From: Christensenella sp. UBA4247
GTDB lineage: Bacteria; Bacillota; Clostridia; Christensenellales; CAG-1252
DNA: 38,373 nucleotides
Direction of reading: 5' to 3'
Assembly: GCA_002395405.1 (NCBI GenBank)
Contig: DGWX01000028.1
Location: forward strand, 1 to 38,373
Shown here in pieces: positions 6,560 through 14,703 of the stretch. The position numbers and the translations under genes are program-made. The notes beneath the pieces are model-generated. The model worked only from the letters and a program-made list of their open reading frames with translations, ran no database searches and was not told the origin of the DNA. Position 1 is the stretch's first letter. Every line of letters starts with the position of its first letter.

Positions 6560-7117
6560 ATGGAAAAACCTATCATTTGCGAGAATACGACCGTTTACGA
6601 TCTTCAAGCGCACCGCCGCTTTAATGAGCTGATGGTGGGGCGGTCGCAGTGGCTTATGTACGCCGTTGCGATGCTGCTCGGCATTTTACTACTCGTTGCG
6701 TACGTGTTTATGCGCGCCGCCGTCGTGTTGATTTTTGCCATCGTGATCCTCGTTTTGATCAATTTGATGAAATTCTATTTTCAGCCCCTCTCGCTGAAAA
6801 AAACGTACGGGCAAATTTTTGCGCTTCGCGGAGAAATGGTTTTCGTTTTCCGCTTTCACGACGATTGCTTTGACGAGCTTTGCCGAAGCAGCAAAGGCGA
6901 ACAGGGCGTGGAAGTCGCTTACGACGCACTGAAAAAAATCATTGAAACGAAGGAAGAGTTTTTATTCGTTACCAAGCAGAATACCGCGTTTTATATGAGA
7001 AAGGATCCGGATTACGAGTACGAAACAGGGGAACTCTCGCGCGTTTTGTCTGCGTATAAAACCTATCGATTCCGCGGAAAAAGAGAAAAGACGGAAGAGA
7101 ATGCGGATAATTCTTGA
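6560..7117 (+). CDS. YcxB-like membrane protein
   Basis: A 185-residue protein. An N-terminal cytoplasmic stretch (1-30) is followed by two close membrane helices (about 31-51 and 53-72). A soluble C-terminal domain of about 100 residues then contains the YDALKKIIETKEEFLFVTKQ region typical of YcxB-like proteins. That family has no established biochemical role. Shine-Dalgarno GGAG at 6550-6553. The promoter of the next gene begins inside its stop codon, so it is a single-gene unit. The highly charged C-terminal tail suggests a cytoplasmic end. Family call is moderately confident; function unknown. Confidence 0.65.
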   Translation: MEKPIICENTTVYDLQAHRRFNELMVGRSQWLMYAVAMLLGILLLVAYVFMRAAVVLIFAIVILVLINLMKFYFQPLSLKKTYGQIFALRGEMVFVFRFHDDCFDELCRSSKGEQGVEVAYDALKKIIETKEEFLFVTKQNTAFYMRKDPDYEYETGELSRVLSAYKTYRFRGKREKTEENADNS

Positions 7118-7142
7118 CAGTATTTTTCTCCTGCGATACAAT
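7114..7142 (+). promoter_or_regulatory. folT promoter
   Basis: TTGACA (7114-7119) overlaps the stop codon of the previous gene. A 17-bp spacer follows, then TACAAT (7137-7142). The expected start near 7149 falls at the first base pairs of the riboswitch. Confidence 0.85.
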
Positions 7143-7147
7143 TAAAT

Positions 7148-7242
7148 CACAAAGTAGATAAGCTGCGTCAAGTGTTGCAAAATGGAACGTTGTTTGCAAA
7201 CGAAAGGGTGCGTCCCTGCGGTGGCTTGTTGCGTTCGTTGTG
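7148..7242 (+). ncRNA. THF (tetrahydrofolate) riboswitch
   Basis: The leader matches the folT-type THF aptamer from memory. P1 is CACAA/TTGTG (7148-7152, 7238-7242). The conserved GTAGAT and GCGTCAAGTG are followed by P3 TTGCAAA/TTTGCAA (7175-7181, 7193-7199) enclosing ATGGAACGTTG. Next come ACGAA, a short AGGG/CCCT hairpin, then GCGGTG. P2 AAGC/GCTT (7160-7163, 7224-7227) is followed by TTGCGTTCG. It sits directly upstream of a folate-type ECF S component, the classic target. Binding of reduced folates should lower folT expression. Confidence 0.92.
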
Positions 7243-7258
7243 AGTTTTCTTTCAATGG

Positions 7259-7286
7259 ACCTTCTTTGTAACAGGAGGTTTTTTTT
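7259..7286 (+). promoter_or_regulatory. folT expression platform: SD-sequestering / terminator-like hairpin
   Basis: ACCTTC (7259-7264) can pair with GGAGGT (7274-7279), which is the folT Shine-Dalgarno site. Eight T (7279-7286) follow at once, so the same hairpin could act as a terminator or as a translation block. Confidence 0.6.
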
Positions 7287-7820
7287 ATGAAATTTTCAGC
7301 ACGGAAAATTGCGTATATCGCGCTTCTTGCCGCCGTTTCCGTAATCTTGAATACCTTTACTTTTACAATGCCGGGAAGCGGTTTTGCGATCAGCCTTACT
7401 TACGTACCGACCTTTTTCGCGGGTTTCTTTTTCGGACCGGCGGCGGGATTTCTCGCAGGTTTTATCGGAGACGTTCTCGGTTGCATTATTTGGCCGAAAG
7501 GTCCGTGGCTCCCTTTGATTACTCTCGCTTCTTCCTTGATGGGCGTGATCCCCGGCGTCGTACGTTATCTTCCGTTCGGAGAAAAAACGCTGTTGGTCAT
7601 CTCCTTTCTTACGACGTATCTTCTTTGCAGCGCAGGGCTGAACACCTTTGCATTGTGGCACGCTTACGCCGCTACCAAAAAAACGTTTTTCGTGTATCTT
7701 ACGGCGCGACTTCCTTTGCAAATAACGAATATGGCGGTCAATATGATTCTAACCTTCTTGCTTATGCCCGCTTTTAAGAAAATGATCTTTTCGAAGTTTG
7801 AAAAGGCAAGAGCCGCCTGA
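7287..7820 (+). CDS. folT: ECF transporter S component, folate type
   Basis: Substrate-binding membrane subunit of an energy-coupling-factor importer; it must pair with the shared EcfA/EcfA'/EcfT module, not present in this window. The 177-residue protein has about six membrane helices, an N-terminal RKIAYIALLAAVSVIL helix, a FFGPAAGFLAGFIGDVLG segment typical of FolT/PanT-like S components, and a basic C-terminus. The upstream THF riboswitch points to folate as substrate. Start ATG 7287 has an AGGAGG site at a normal distance. Its terminator overlaps the convergent flippase gene. Confidence 0.9.
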   Translation: MKFSARKIAYIALLAAVSVILNTFTFTMPGSGFAISLTYVPTFFAGFFFGPAAGFLAGFIGDVLGCIIWPKGPWLPLITLASSLMGVIPGVVRYLPFGEKTLLVISFLTTYLLCSAGLNTFALWHAYAATKKTFFVYLTARLPLQITNMAVNMILTFLLMPAFKKMIFSKFEKARAA

Positions 7821-7842
7821 TTTTTTTAGTCCGTATCGGATG

Positions 7843-7880
7843 AAAGCAAGCGATGGAATTACGCCGTCGCTTGCTTTTTT
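7843..7880 (+). terminator. folT terminator with the stop codon of the convergent gene in its loop
   Basis: AAAGCAAGCGA (7843-7853) pairs with TCGCTTGCTTT (7867-7877), T run to 7880. The minus-strand TAA at 7861-7859 lies in the loop. Confidence 0.88.
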
Positions 7881-9394
7881 TCTTTTCTTCTGCCTCTTGC
7901 CGGATTGCGCAAAATGATCGCTTTAAGATCCTTTACGGGCTTGAAAGTAAGAAGCAAGCATAGGTAGATCAAGCATCCCGCAAGAGTCGCGATCGCGGCG
8001 GATAAAAGCTCGGGTGCGGATAATCCGGCGCAAAGCATAAAGGTCAGTTTTGTCATAAGCGCCGTCGGAAACGCAAAGAGCATCGCGCTGACGGCGGGTC
8101 TATATATCTTTGCCGTAAAAGCGCCTTTCCGCCATAGAAAAACGATCCCGAGAATAAATTCGATCGTATGAAAACTGCATTCTCCGACCGCGAGCGCATA
8201 TATCCCCGTGAAGCGCGGCAAAATCAAGATTTCAGCGATCAAAACGATGGATGCGATCGAGAAGGCAAGGAAAACTTTTTTCTCTTCTCCGAGGGAATTT
8301 AAGGTAGTATTGATCAGACCCGATAGCGCTGCCGGGATCATCATTCCTGCGGAAAAGGAAATGAAGCGTCCGGCGCCTCTGTCTCCGAACAGTATTTCGC
8401 CGTAGCTTTCGCCGAGAGCGATAAAAAGCGAATAGAATAAAACGGTAATGATGAAAATGAAAACGATCGAATCGTCAACGCGCGTTCGTAGTTCTTTCCA
8501 TTTTCCCTTTGCCGCGAGAGACGCCGCTTCGGGCAGAATAACGACGGATAACGCGCCCGTCAGGGAAAGCGGTGCGAATAGAAGCGAAAAAGCCATTCCG
8601 ACCGCTCTCCCGTATTCCGCGGCGGCTTCCCCCGCGCTGAGTCCCCGCCGAACGAGAGCGGCGGGCAGGGCGATCGCAATGAAAGACGAGATAAAACCGG
8701 CGGCGATCCGCATGATCGTTACGGGGGCGCTGGCTTTTAATAGATTTTTGATACCTTTCGGTTTGGAAAAGCGACCCCCTTTCAAAAAATAAAGAACGAG
8801 AAGCAACGCGAGAACGAGATAATCCGTTACCGTAAAAGCGATCGCTAAAGCCAAACTATCCGAAAGAAGTAAAAATGCGTTCGATAGGAAAGTTAAACAA
8901 GATACGATTTTGATAACTTCCTCCAAAAACTCCGTCATACTGTATTCGAGATAGCGCCCGCGCCCCATCAAGTAGCCGCGGAATATTTGATACAGAACGG
9001 TGCTGAATAAGGCGGGCAAAACGATATAAAACAGTTTTACGCAACGAACGTCCGAAAAAGCGGATCGCAAACCGCGCCGAAAAAGAAGGGCGGCGCAAAC
9101 GAGAACGAACGCGATCGAAAGAGAGATCAGGGCGGCTCCCGTAACCGTTCCCGATATCTCTTTTTCTTTGCCGCGAACAGCGGATAGTTCCGCCGTTTTT
9201 CTCGATAGCATCAAAGGGATCCCCGACGAGGAAACCGTGCAAAACAGTCCGAATACGGACATTGCCATTTGGAACAAGCCGAGTACTTCCGCGCCTACTC
9301 TTCTCGATAAATAGATCTTAAAGAAGAAGGACGTTAGGCGCGTCAGTATGGAAAAGATCATGATCAAAAACGTACTTTGTCTCAGCGATCGCAT
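7859..9394 (-). CDS. SpoVB/MurJ-type polysaccharide or lipid II flippase
   Basis: A 511-residue polytopic protein with about 14 membrane helices. The N-terminal RQSTFLIMIFSILTRLTSFF and SRRVGAEVLGLFQMA segments are typical of the SpoVB/MATE-like MOP flippases of Bacillota, which move lipid-linked wall or spore-cortex precursors. A basic tail (RGRRKEKKQ) ends the protein. Start ATG 9394 has a GGAGA Shine-Dalgarno site. Transcribed alone; its last codons lie in the arm of the folT terminator. SpoVB and other family members (YtgP, MurJ) cannot be separated by eye, so I give no symbol. Confidence 0.88.
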   Translation of the reverse strand: MRSLRQSTFLIMIFSILTRLTSFFFKIYLSRRVGAEVLGLFQMAMSVFGLFCTVSSSGIPLMLSRKTAELSAVRGKEKEISGTVTGAALISLSIAFVLVCAALLFRRGLRSAFSDVRCVKLFYIVLPALFSTVLYQIFRGYLMGRGRYLEYSMTEFLEEVIKIVSCLTFLSNAFLLLSDSLALAIAFTVTDYLVLALLLVLYFLKGGRFSKPKGIKNLLKASAPVTIMRIAAGFISSFIAIALPAALVRRGLSAGEAAAEYGRAVGMAFSLLFAPLSLTGALSVVILPEAASLAAKGKWKELRTRVDDSIVFIFIITVLFYSLFIALGESYGEILFGDRGAGRFISFSAGMMIPAALSGLINTTLNSLGEEKKVFLAFSIASIVLIAEILILPRFTGIYALAVGECSFHTIEFILGIVFLWRKGAFTAKIYRPAVSAMLFAFPTALMTKLTFMLCAGLSAPELLSAAIATLAGCLIYLCLLLTFKPVKDLKAIILRNPARGRRKEKKQATA

Positions 9395-9420
9395 TTTCTC
9401 TCCGATAATCGATTTTTTGC

Positions 9421-9449
9421 GTTATAATATATGGCGCAAATGGTTTGAA
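9421..9449 (-). promoter_or_regulatory. Likely promoter of the flippase gene
   Basis: On minus: TTCAAA (9444-9449), 17-bp spacer, TATAAC (9421-9426). Confidence 0.5.
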
Positions 9450-9499
9450 TATAATTAAAACCGAAGAGGGAAGACTTACTTTTTTTGATGAACGGATCA

Positions 9500-9533
9500 A
9501 AAAAAAGCTTCGCGTTTATGCGAAGCTTTTTTT
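9500..9533 (-). terminator. Terminator of the large surface protein gene
   Basis: AAGCTTCGC and GCGAAGCTT form a perfect stem with six-base loop, flanked by A and T runs, so it can act in both directions. It lies just after the stop at 9554. Confidence 0.9.
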
Positions 9534-9553
9534 GTAGCTATTCAGAAGGATGA

Positions 9554-12500
9554 TCAGTCTTTGAATTCGTCACGTGCGCTGCCGGACTTCTTCTCTTCTT
9601 CGTCTTCCTTCTTCTTTGCGTTCCTATCGTAAGAAGCGTTGACTTTTGCGCTCGCGCCTTTACCGCCTTTCTTGGGCGCGTATTTTCTTACGAGCCATAC
9701 CACGATGACCGCGATCAAGACCGCCGCGATCGCGATGGACGTGATGTAAGTCCAAAGCAGGGTGGTATTCAGTTTCTTGCTGTCTTCGGAGTTATTGTCC
9801 GTATTATCGCTATCGTCGTTCGTTTCTTCTTTTTCGAGAACGATAACGCTGTTCGAGAGGCGGAACGCTTTGTTCGCCGCGGTTTGAATTTCCAGACCGT
9901 TCTCGTCTTTTCTTACTTCTCCGTTTTCATCTTTCTCGTAGTCGTAATAGAGTTCGGTCGCGTCTTTGAACTCTTCTTCCGAAATTTGCGCCATACTGAC
10001 GTTATCGATGAAGAAATAGCCTTGAAGTTTTCCGTCGTCCGTATTTTCTCCGAGAGAGAATTTGAAGTACGTTCCGCTGACGGAAGAGGTTTTCTCGTTC
10101 TTAATAAAGAAGTTTACTTTCTTCCAATCGCCGATCGTTTCTTTTCCGTCCTCCGCGTAAGAACTCGTGTTTACGGAGAGGGTATAGGTTTGATCGTCCA
10201 TCGTAACGAACGCTTTCGCATTCTTTCCTTTTTCGAGAAGGGCAGTACGGACATAAGCGGTAAATTGATAATAGGATTCGCCGCTGATCGTAAGCGAAGA
10301 GGATTGATAGGTGTAGTAACTTGCGTCACGGTTGTTGATGAGGAGCAAATAATGTCCGACCGTCGCGCCGCTTTCCATTCCCGCGGAAGTAAAGATTTCG
10401 CCGGCGGAGAGAGCGCTTCCTTCTTTGATCACTTTCTCGGTGGTTTCGTTTCCATCATCGTCCGTCGCGGTTTTTTCTTCGTACACGCCGAGGGTGCTCT
10501 TGCCGTTCGTATCGGTATATTTGAAGTTATTTTCGGATATTACGCCGGCAACCTGAGAATCGGAATTGACGTAGCCGGAGGAAGAAGTTCCGGAGCCGGA
10601 GAAGCCCGCGGGCTTAACGGCGGTGTCCTTCGCCGAAGTGCTGTCAAAGGTAACGGTGGTAAAGCGCGCGGTCAAAGTGCTTTCTTTTTCGGAAGCTTCC
10701 TTGAACTCTTCTTCGGTCAAGCTGACGTAAGAGAAGCTGTCGAGGAGAAGGGTACCGCTGTAAGTTGCGGTCGTATTGCCTTTTTGTCCGTAGTAAACGT
10801 CAAAATAAGCGGTAACGGAGGAAAGTCCGGTATTGACGACGAACACGTACTCAACCCAACCGTCCGTATTTTGTACGGTGTAAGAGGGGGCGAAAGTATC
10901 GGTGGAAGTCGTCGTAAGATAGATCTCGCCGATCGCTCCGTTCAAAACCTTCGCGTAACACTTCATCAAATAGTAGGAATTCGCGCTGAGGGAGATCGAA
11001 GTGCTTCTGATTGCCGCCGTGTTCGTAACGGTGCTGTCCGCGAGGGAGATCGTCGCGGCGCCGCGCGAGGTGATCATAAGCAGGTTAGGCGCGCCGAAGG
11101 AGACGGGTTTCGCTTTGGTCTCGGCAAGCACGTCGGACGCCCAGTTATTATATATAACGCCCTTCGTTAAGGAGAATTGCGAGAGATAATCCGCGCTCGC
11201 GTTTACGTTGATCACGCCGGCGATCAAATTATTTACTTTTACGGTATCTTCCGTTCCGTTTTCATCTACTTTTTGCGTAATTTCCGACGTGCCGTACGAA
11301 TCGTCAACGTTGTTCGTCCAGCCCGAAACGGCGGCGGTGTAATATCCTTCGTTTCCGAATTCGTCCAGATATTTTACCATACCGGTCTCTTGGTCGATCT
11401 CGGATTTGGAAAGATCGTAAGAGTTAAAGTTCGAGTTCGTAAAAGTGGTGTCGTTCGAAGCGAAAGACTTGGTGTTTACGTACGTTCCGCTCGTTGCCGC
11501 ATTGTACTCGGTGTAGGTGATCTGCTCCATGTTGATGTTCGCGATGAGGTAGCCGCCTTTTTTGTACGAGGAGGGGTCGAACGCCGTTCCGCTTCCGTAA
11601 GAGATCTCCACGCGAACGAAGTTGCTGTTTGCGGCGGAATCCGCTTGATCCGCATTCGAGCCTTGGATATAGAAGGAGTATTCCGCATAGTCGTTCGTCA
11701 GCTCGTTATCGTAATCGGAGGTATTGACCGAGAAACTGGACGCGGTTTCGCCTTTTTTGTCAACGAGTTTCAAAGAAACGTTGTCGCCGCTTGCGATGCC
11801 GAAAGTCTTGATCCAAACGGAAAGTCTGTAATGCAGATTTTGTTTGATCTCAACGTAATCCGCTTGATTCATTTGATACGCGGTCGGGATCGTGTTGTTT
11901 ACGATAAGGACGGGAGCGAGCGCGTAAGGGTAGAGGGGGTTGAAGTCAATGCCGTAAGCGTCTTTCTGCGCGTCCGTCCATTCAGCGTCAAGCTCGTCTT
12001 TGGAAATAACCTTAACGATAACGTCGCCATCCTTTTGTCTGACCGTTCCGACCGTTCCGAATTCGTATGAAACGGGCAGTCCGTCCGCGTCCAGGTCGCT
12101 GAAATTGTAGTTATCCACGAGGTTGTCGCTGACCGAAACGAGATCCACGACTTTTACATAAGATTGATATTTGTCCGCATTGTCGATCTTGGAGGAATAC
12201 TCGGAGATCAAAGAAGCGCGCTCGCTTTCGGAAACGTCTTGGATCTTGGTCAGCGTAAGTTTGTCAAAGTACGCCGTGCCTTGGGTCAAAGTGTCGTCGC
12301 TATCGTCTCTGCCGAGCCATAAACCGATCGTAAATTCTTTGGAGCGGAATTGATTGCCGAAGATATAGAAGGTAACTTTCGCCCAACCGCCGTTTAAGGA
12401 TTGCGTCGTCGTATTGATCTTGGAGATCTCGTACGTATCGGTACCGGTCAAAACCACAGCCGCGCCTTTGTTGCTGTAATCGGTGATCGAATCGTCTTCT

Positions 12501-13603
12501 TCCACGACGCACTTGACCCAAACGCTGAGTTCGTAAAGCGACGCGAGGTCAACGAGGACTTTTGCGTTTGAATTGTAACCGACTGCGGTCGGAGTATAGG
12601 CGGTCGTGTCTCCGTCGGGCTTTCCTGCCGCACGGATCAAAAGGACGTTTTTATCCTCTCCGCTTTCATATGCCGTAACGGAGGGGTTCGCGCCGAACTT
12701 GTCCGCGTCCCATTTTTCGGAATCGGTGGAAACAACGCCTCTCGTTACGTAGCTCGTCGGAACGGAGGAGCCGTCCACGCTTCCGTCCTTCGAGGACCAG
12801 CCTTGGGGCGAGTAGGGGGTGGAAGAAGAATAATTGTAAAAATCGAATTCTCCGTTGGGCTGAACCATCGAAACGAATTGAACGTTGGTCAGCTCGTCGT
12901 TCGCTTCCGCTTCATAATACTCGGAAGAGGTGATTTTCTTCGCAACGACGTCGTCAAAGAACGCATAACCCGAAACCTTTTGATCGGCGTAGCCGAGCGT
13001 TAAGGAGACGGTTATGGAGGAAGTAGCCGCGCGGGGCGCCGCTACATAGAAGGTGTAGCTCGTAAAGTCTTCCGTTGCGTTGATGCCGGAGAACTCGCCG
13101 AAACCGTTATCGGAAGAGACGCGGAACGTCGCGCCGCCGCCTTCCGCGTTTACGACTTTTACTTTTGCCGTAATGGAATAGTAAGCCGCGGTCGCCGTGC
13201 TGAAAGAGTTCGTGTAACCGTAAACGTTCGCGGTTTTATTATAAATCATCAAAACGTTATTATCGGTTATTTTTCCGAACGGGTTCGCAAGAGAGCCCCA
13301 TGCTTCTTTCGACTTGTCGTAATTCTTTCCCGCGTTGATCACGCCGGAAACGACGTCGGACGACGTGGTCGCGGAAGTCGAATAAGAAGACCAACTCTTA
13401 ACGGAGTATGGCATCGACTTGCCCGCAGTGTCCGCGTCTTCGAAATTGCCGTTCGAAACGAGCGAGGTAAACGAAGTTTCCGATTCTTCGGAAGGATCCG
13501 TTTGCGCTTTGTCGTTTGAACAAGCAAACGCCGTAAGCATCACCGCAAAAGAGAGCAGGAGCACGAATAGGGTAAGGATTGTTTTGAAAGTAGTCTTTTT
13601 CAT
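9554..13603 (-). CDS. Giant surface protein with five CBM-like modules, lipid-type N-terminus and C-terminal membrane anchor
   Basis: 1349 residues, unrecognised as a named family. The N-terminal signal peptide (about 1-27) ends AFAC, with Cys28 as a possible but non-canonical lipobox. Then come about five related modules of 180-250 residues, starting near 48, 240, 488, 710 and 975. Each opens with an NGNFE- or SNFN-like motif and a Trp or Phe segment. Each ends with a YFDK/FFIDN-type strand followed by an acidic 'EEEFKEA' linker, as in jelly-roll carbohydrate-binding modules. No catalytic domain is evident. An acidic Asn/Asp-rich stalk precedes a membrane helix (about 1283-1305) and a 44-residue charged tail. 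Likely an extracellular glycan or surface-binding protein. Shine-Dalgarno GGAGA at 13611-13615. Confidence 0.8.
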   Translation of the reverse strand: MKKTTFKTILTLFVLLLSFAVMLTAFACSNDKAQTDPSEESETSFTSLVSNGNFEDADTAGKSMPYSVKSWSSYSTSATTSSDVVSGVINAGKNYDKSKEAWGSLANPFGKITDNNVLMIYNKTANVYGYTNSFSTATAAYYSITAKVKVVNAEGGGATFRVSSDNGFGEFSGINATEDFTSYTFYVAAPRAATSSITVSLTLGYADQKVSGYAFFDDVVAKKITSSEYYEAEANDELTNVQFVSMVQPNGEFDFYNYSSSTPYSPQGWSSKDGSVDGSSVPTSYVTRGVVSTDSEKWDADKFGANPSVTAYESGEDKNVLLIRAAGKPDGDTTAYTPTAVGYNSNAKVLVDLASLYELSVWVKCVVEEDDSITDYSNKGAAVVLTGTDTYEISKINTTTQSLNGGWAKVTFYIFGNQFRSKEFTIGLWLGRDDSDDTLTQGTAYFDKLTLTKIQDVSESERASLISEYSSKIDNADKYQSYVKVVDLVSVSDNLVDNYNFSDLDADGLPVSYEFGTVGTVRQKDGDVIVKVISKDELDAEWTDAQKDAYGIDFNPLYPYALAPVLIVNNTIPTAYQMNQADYVEIKQNLHYRLSVWIKTFGIASGDNVSLKLVDKKGETASSFSVNTSDYDNELTNDYAEYSFYIQGSNADQADSAANSNFVRVEISYGSGTAFDPSSYKKGGYLIANINMEQITYTEYNAATSGTYVNTKSFASNDTTFTNSNFNSYDLSKSEIDQETGMVKYLDEFGNEGYYTAAVSGWTNNVDDSYGTSEITQKVDENGTEDTVKVNNLIAGVINVNASADYLSQFSLTKGVIYNNWASDVLAETKAKPVSFGAPNLLMITSRGAATISLADSTVTNTAAIRSTSISLSANSYYLMKCYAKVLNGAIGEIYLTTTSTDTFAPSYTVQNTDGWVEYVFVVNTGLSSVTAYFDVYYGQKGNTTATYSGTLLLDSFSYVSLTEEEFKEASEKESTLTARFTTVTFDSTSAKDTAVKPAGFSGSGTSSSGYVNSDSQVAGVISENNFKYTDTNGKSTLGVYEEKTATDDDGNETTEKVIKEGSALSAGEIFTSAGMESGATVGHYLLLINNRDASYYTYQSSSLTISGESYYQFTAYVRTALLEKGKNAKAFVTMDDQTYTLSVNTSSYAEDGKETIGDWKKVNFFIKNEKTSSVSGTYFKFSLGENTDDGKLQGYFFIDNVSMAQISEEEFKDATELYYDYEKDENGEVRKDENGLEIQTAANKAFRLSNSVIVLEKEETNDDSDNTDNNSEDSKKLNTTLLWTYITSIAIAAVLIAVIVVWLVRKYAPKKGGKGASAKVNASYDRNAKKKEDEEEKKSGSARDEFKD

Positions 13604-13637
13604 TTAATCATCTCCGATTAAAATTTTGTACTTTACT

Positions 13638-13666
13638 ATTTTAATATATAACGTATAATTTAGCAA
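13638..13666 (-). promoter_or_regulatory. Promoter of the giant surface protein gene
   Basis: On minus: TTGCTA (13661-13666), 17-bp spacer, TAAAAT (13638-13643). A 20-bp A/T palindrome lies directly upstream. Confidence 0.65.
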
Positions 13667-13669
13667 ACA

Positions 13670-13689
13670 AATTTTTTAATTAAAAAATT
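13670..13689. repeat. Perfect 20-bp A/T palindrome
   Basis: AATTTTTTAA followed by TTAAAAAATT, only three bases upstream of the -35 box of the giant surface gene. It could be an UP element, an operator or intrinsic bend. Confidence 0.6.
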
Positions 13690-13776
13690 AATTATCAATA
13701 TTAAAAGGATCGCCGCTTTTTTATGCGGTTTTTTAATTGTTTATAAAACGGGAAAGTAAAGGGAATACTTCTTTTC

Positions 13777-14160
13777 GTGAATAAATTGCTTCGCTTCGGA
13801 AAAATCGCAAAAGGAGGAATGGCGATCGCGGCGGCTTTTATCTCGGGGCTTGCGAACGGACTTTTCGGCGGAGGAGCCGGAACGCTCGTCGTTCCTTCTC
13901 TTAAAATCTTTCGAGGTCTCGACCAAAAAGAAGCTCACGCAACGGCGATATCCGTCGTTTTGCCTCTCTCCGTTTTCTCAACCGTGTATTATACTCTTTC
14001 GGGAAACGCTTCTTGGAGTTATTTTCTCCCCGTAGGTTCCGGCGTTGTGATCGGCGGGGCGCTTGGTGCGCTCCTTCTTGCGAAAGTTCCAAAAAAAGTT
14101 TTGACGCTTGTTTTTTATCTCGTTATGATATACGCCGGCGTTCGAATGATCGCGTTATGA
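13777..14160 (+). CDS. TauE/SafE-family permease, N-terminal half-size subunit
   Basis: A 127-residue membrane protein with about four helices. It starts with the family's AAFISGLANGLFGGGAGTLVVPSL motif; an EAHATAISVVLPLSV segment follows. TauE/SafE proteins (sulfite, sulfoacetate or similar anion export) normally have two such halves in one chain of about 250 residues; here each half is its own gene. The stop overlaps the next start as ATGA. The GTG start at 13777 is uncertain: an AAGGAGG at 13811-13817 lies only one base before an internal ATG, too close for normal use. A TATAAA at 13742-13747 may be the -10 box. Confidence 0.82.
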   Translation: MNKLLRFGKIAKGGMAIAAAFISGLANGLFGGGAGTLVVPSLKIFRGLDQKEAHATAISVVLPLSVFSTVYYTLSGNASWSYFLPVGSGVVIGGALGALLLAKVPKKVLTLVFYLVMIYAGVRMIAL

Positions 14161-14555
14161 CGGGCTTTTTCGCATTCTGCTTATTTCTGTCGGGGATCGC
14201 GGGCGGCGTGATCGGCGGAATGGGGCTTGGAGGCGGAACGCTTTTGATCCCGCTTTTAACGATCGCGTTATCCGTTCCTCAAAAAACGGCGGCTTGGCTC
14301 AATCTGCTCTGTTTTATCCCGATGTCCGTTTTTGCCCTTGCGGTGCATAGCAAAAACAAACTCGTATCCTTTAAGGACGCGCTTCTTTTCATTCCTTTTT
14401 CTCTTTGCGGCGCTTTTCTCGCTTCGCGTTTGACTGAAAAGATCGGCGGTGACGTTATGCGCGTTTCGTTCGGATATTTCTTGATTTTTCTTGGGAGTCT
14501 TTCCCTTGTTTTCTTTTTGATCGATCGAATCACGAGAAATCGGGAGAAAAAATAA
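14157..14555 (+). CDS. TauE/SafE-family permease, second half-size subunit
   Basis: 132 residues, about four membrane helices. It opens MTGFFAFCLFLSGIAGG, with GGMGLGGGTLLIPLL and a KTAAWLNLLCFIPMSV segment, a second independent copy of the TauE/SafE half-repeat. Translationally coupled to the upstream half by a four-base overlap, so the two probably form a heterodimer. The frame is open further upstream, but that part overlaps the first gene and lacks family sequence. Substrate not predictable. The short basic C-terminus (RNREKK) should be cytoplasmic. Confidence 0.85.
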   Translation: MTGFFAFCLFLSGIAGGVIGGMGLGGGTLLIPLLTIALSVPQKTAAWLNLLCFIPMSVFALAVHSKNKLVSFKDALLFIPFSLCGAFLASRLTEKIGGDVMRVSFGYFLIFLGSLSLVFFLIDRITRNREKK

Positions 14556-14638
14556 AATATTATATACTTGTAGAATATTACATTTGTCTTAAATTGTCGT
14601 TTTTACAGTTTTTTCCGTCGTTTTTTTTCGGAAGGTAC

Positions 14639-14667
14639 TTTACAATGCGCGCGAACTATGATATATT
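14639..14667 (+). promoter_or_regulatory. rnf operon promoter
   Basis: TTTACA (14639-14644), 17-bp spacer ending in extended TGA, TATATT (14662-14667). Confidence 0.8.
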
Positions 14668-14703
14668 TATTTATAATTATTGTTTTATAAGGAGAAGTAT
14701 CCT

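Noticed and set aside
7859..9394. SpoVB similarity as proof of sporulation
   Set aside because: The flippase family also serves non-spore-formers; no other sporulation gene is visible.
9884..12070. Two long plus-strand open frames (428 and 297 codons) opposite the giant surface gene
   Set aside because: They have no ribosome sites or family motifs, and the minus strand encodes a signal peptide, repeated modules and a membrane anchor in one frame.
13711..13736. Terminator-like CCGC/GCGG hairpin with T run upstream of the TauE genes
   Set aside because: Only four base pairs and no upstream plus-strand gene to terminate.
13811..13821. Internal ATG as start of the first TauE half
   Set aside because: AAGGAGG is only one base from the ATG, too close for normal initiation; GTG 13777 retained with caution.
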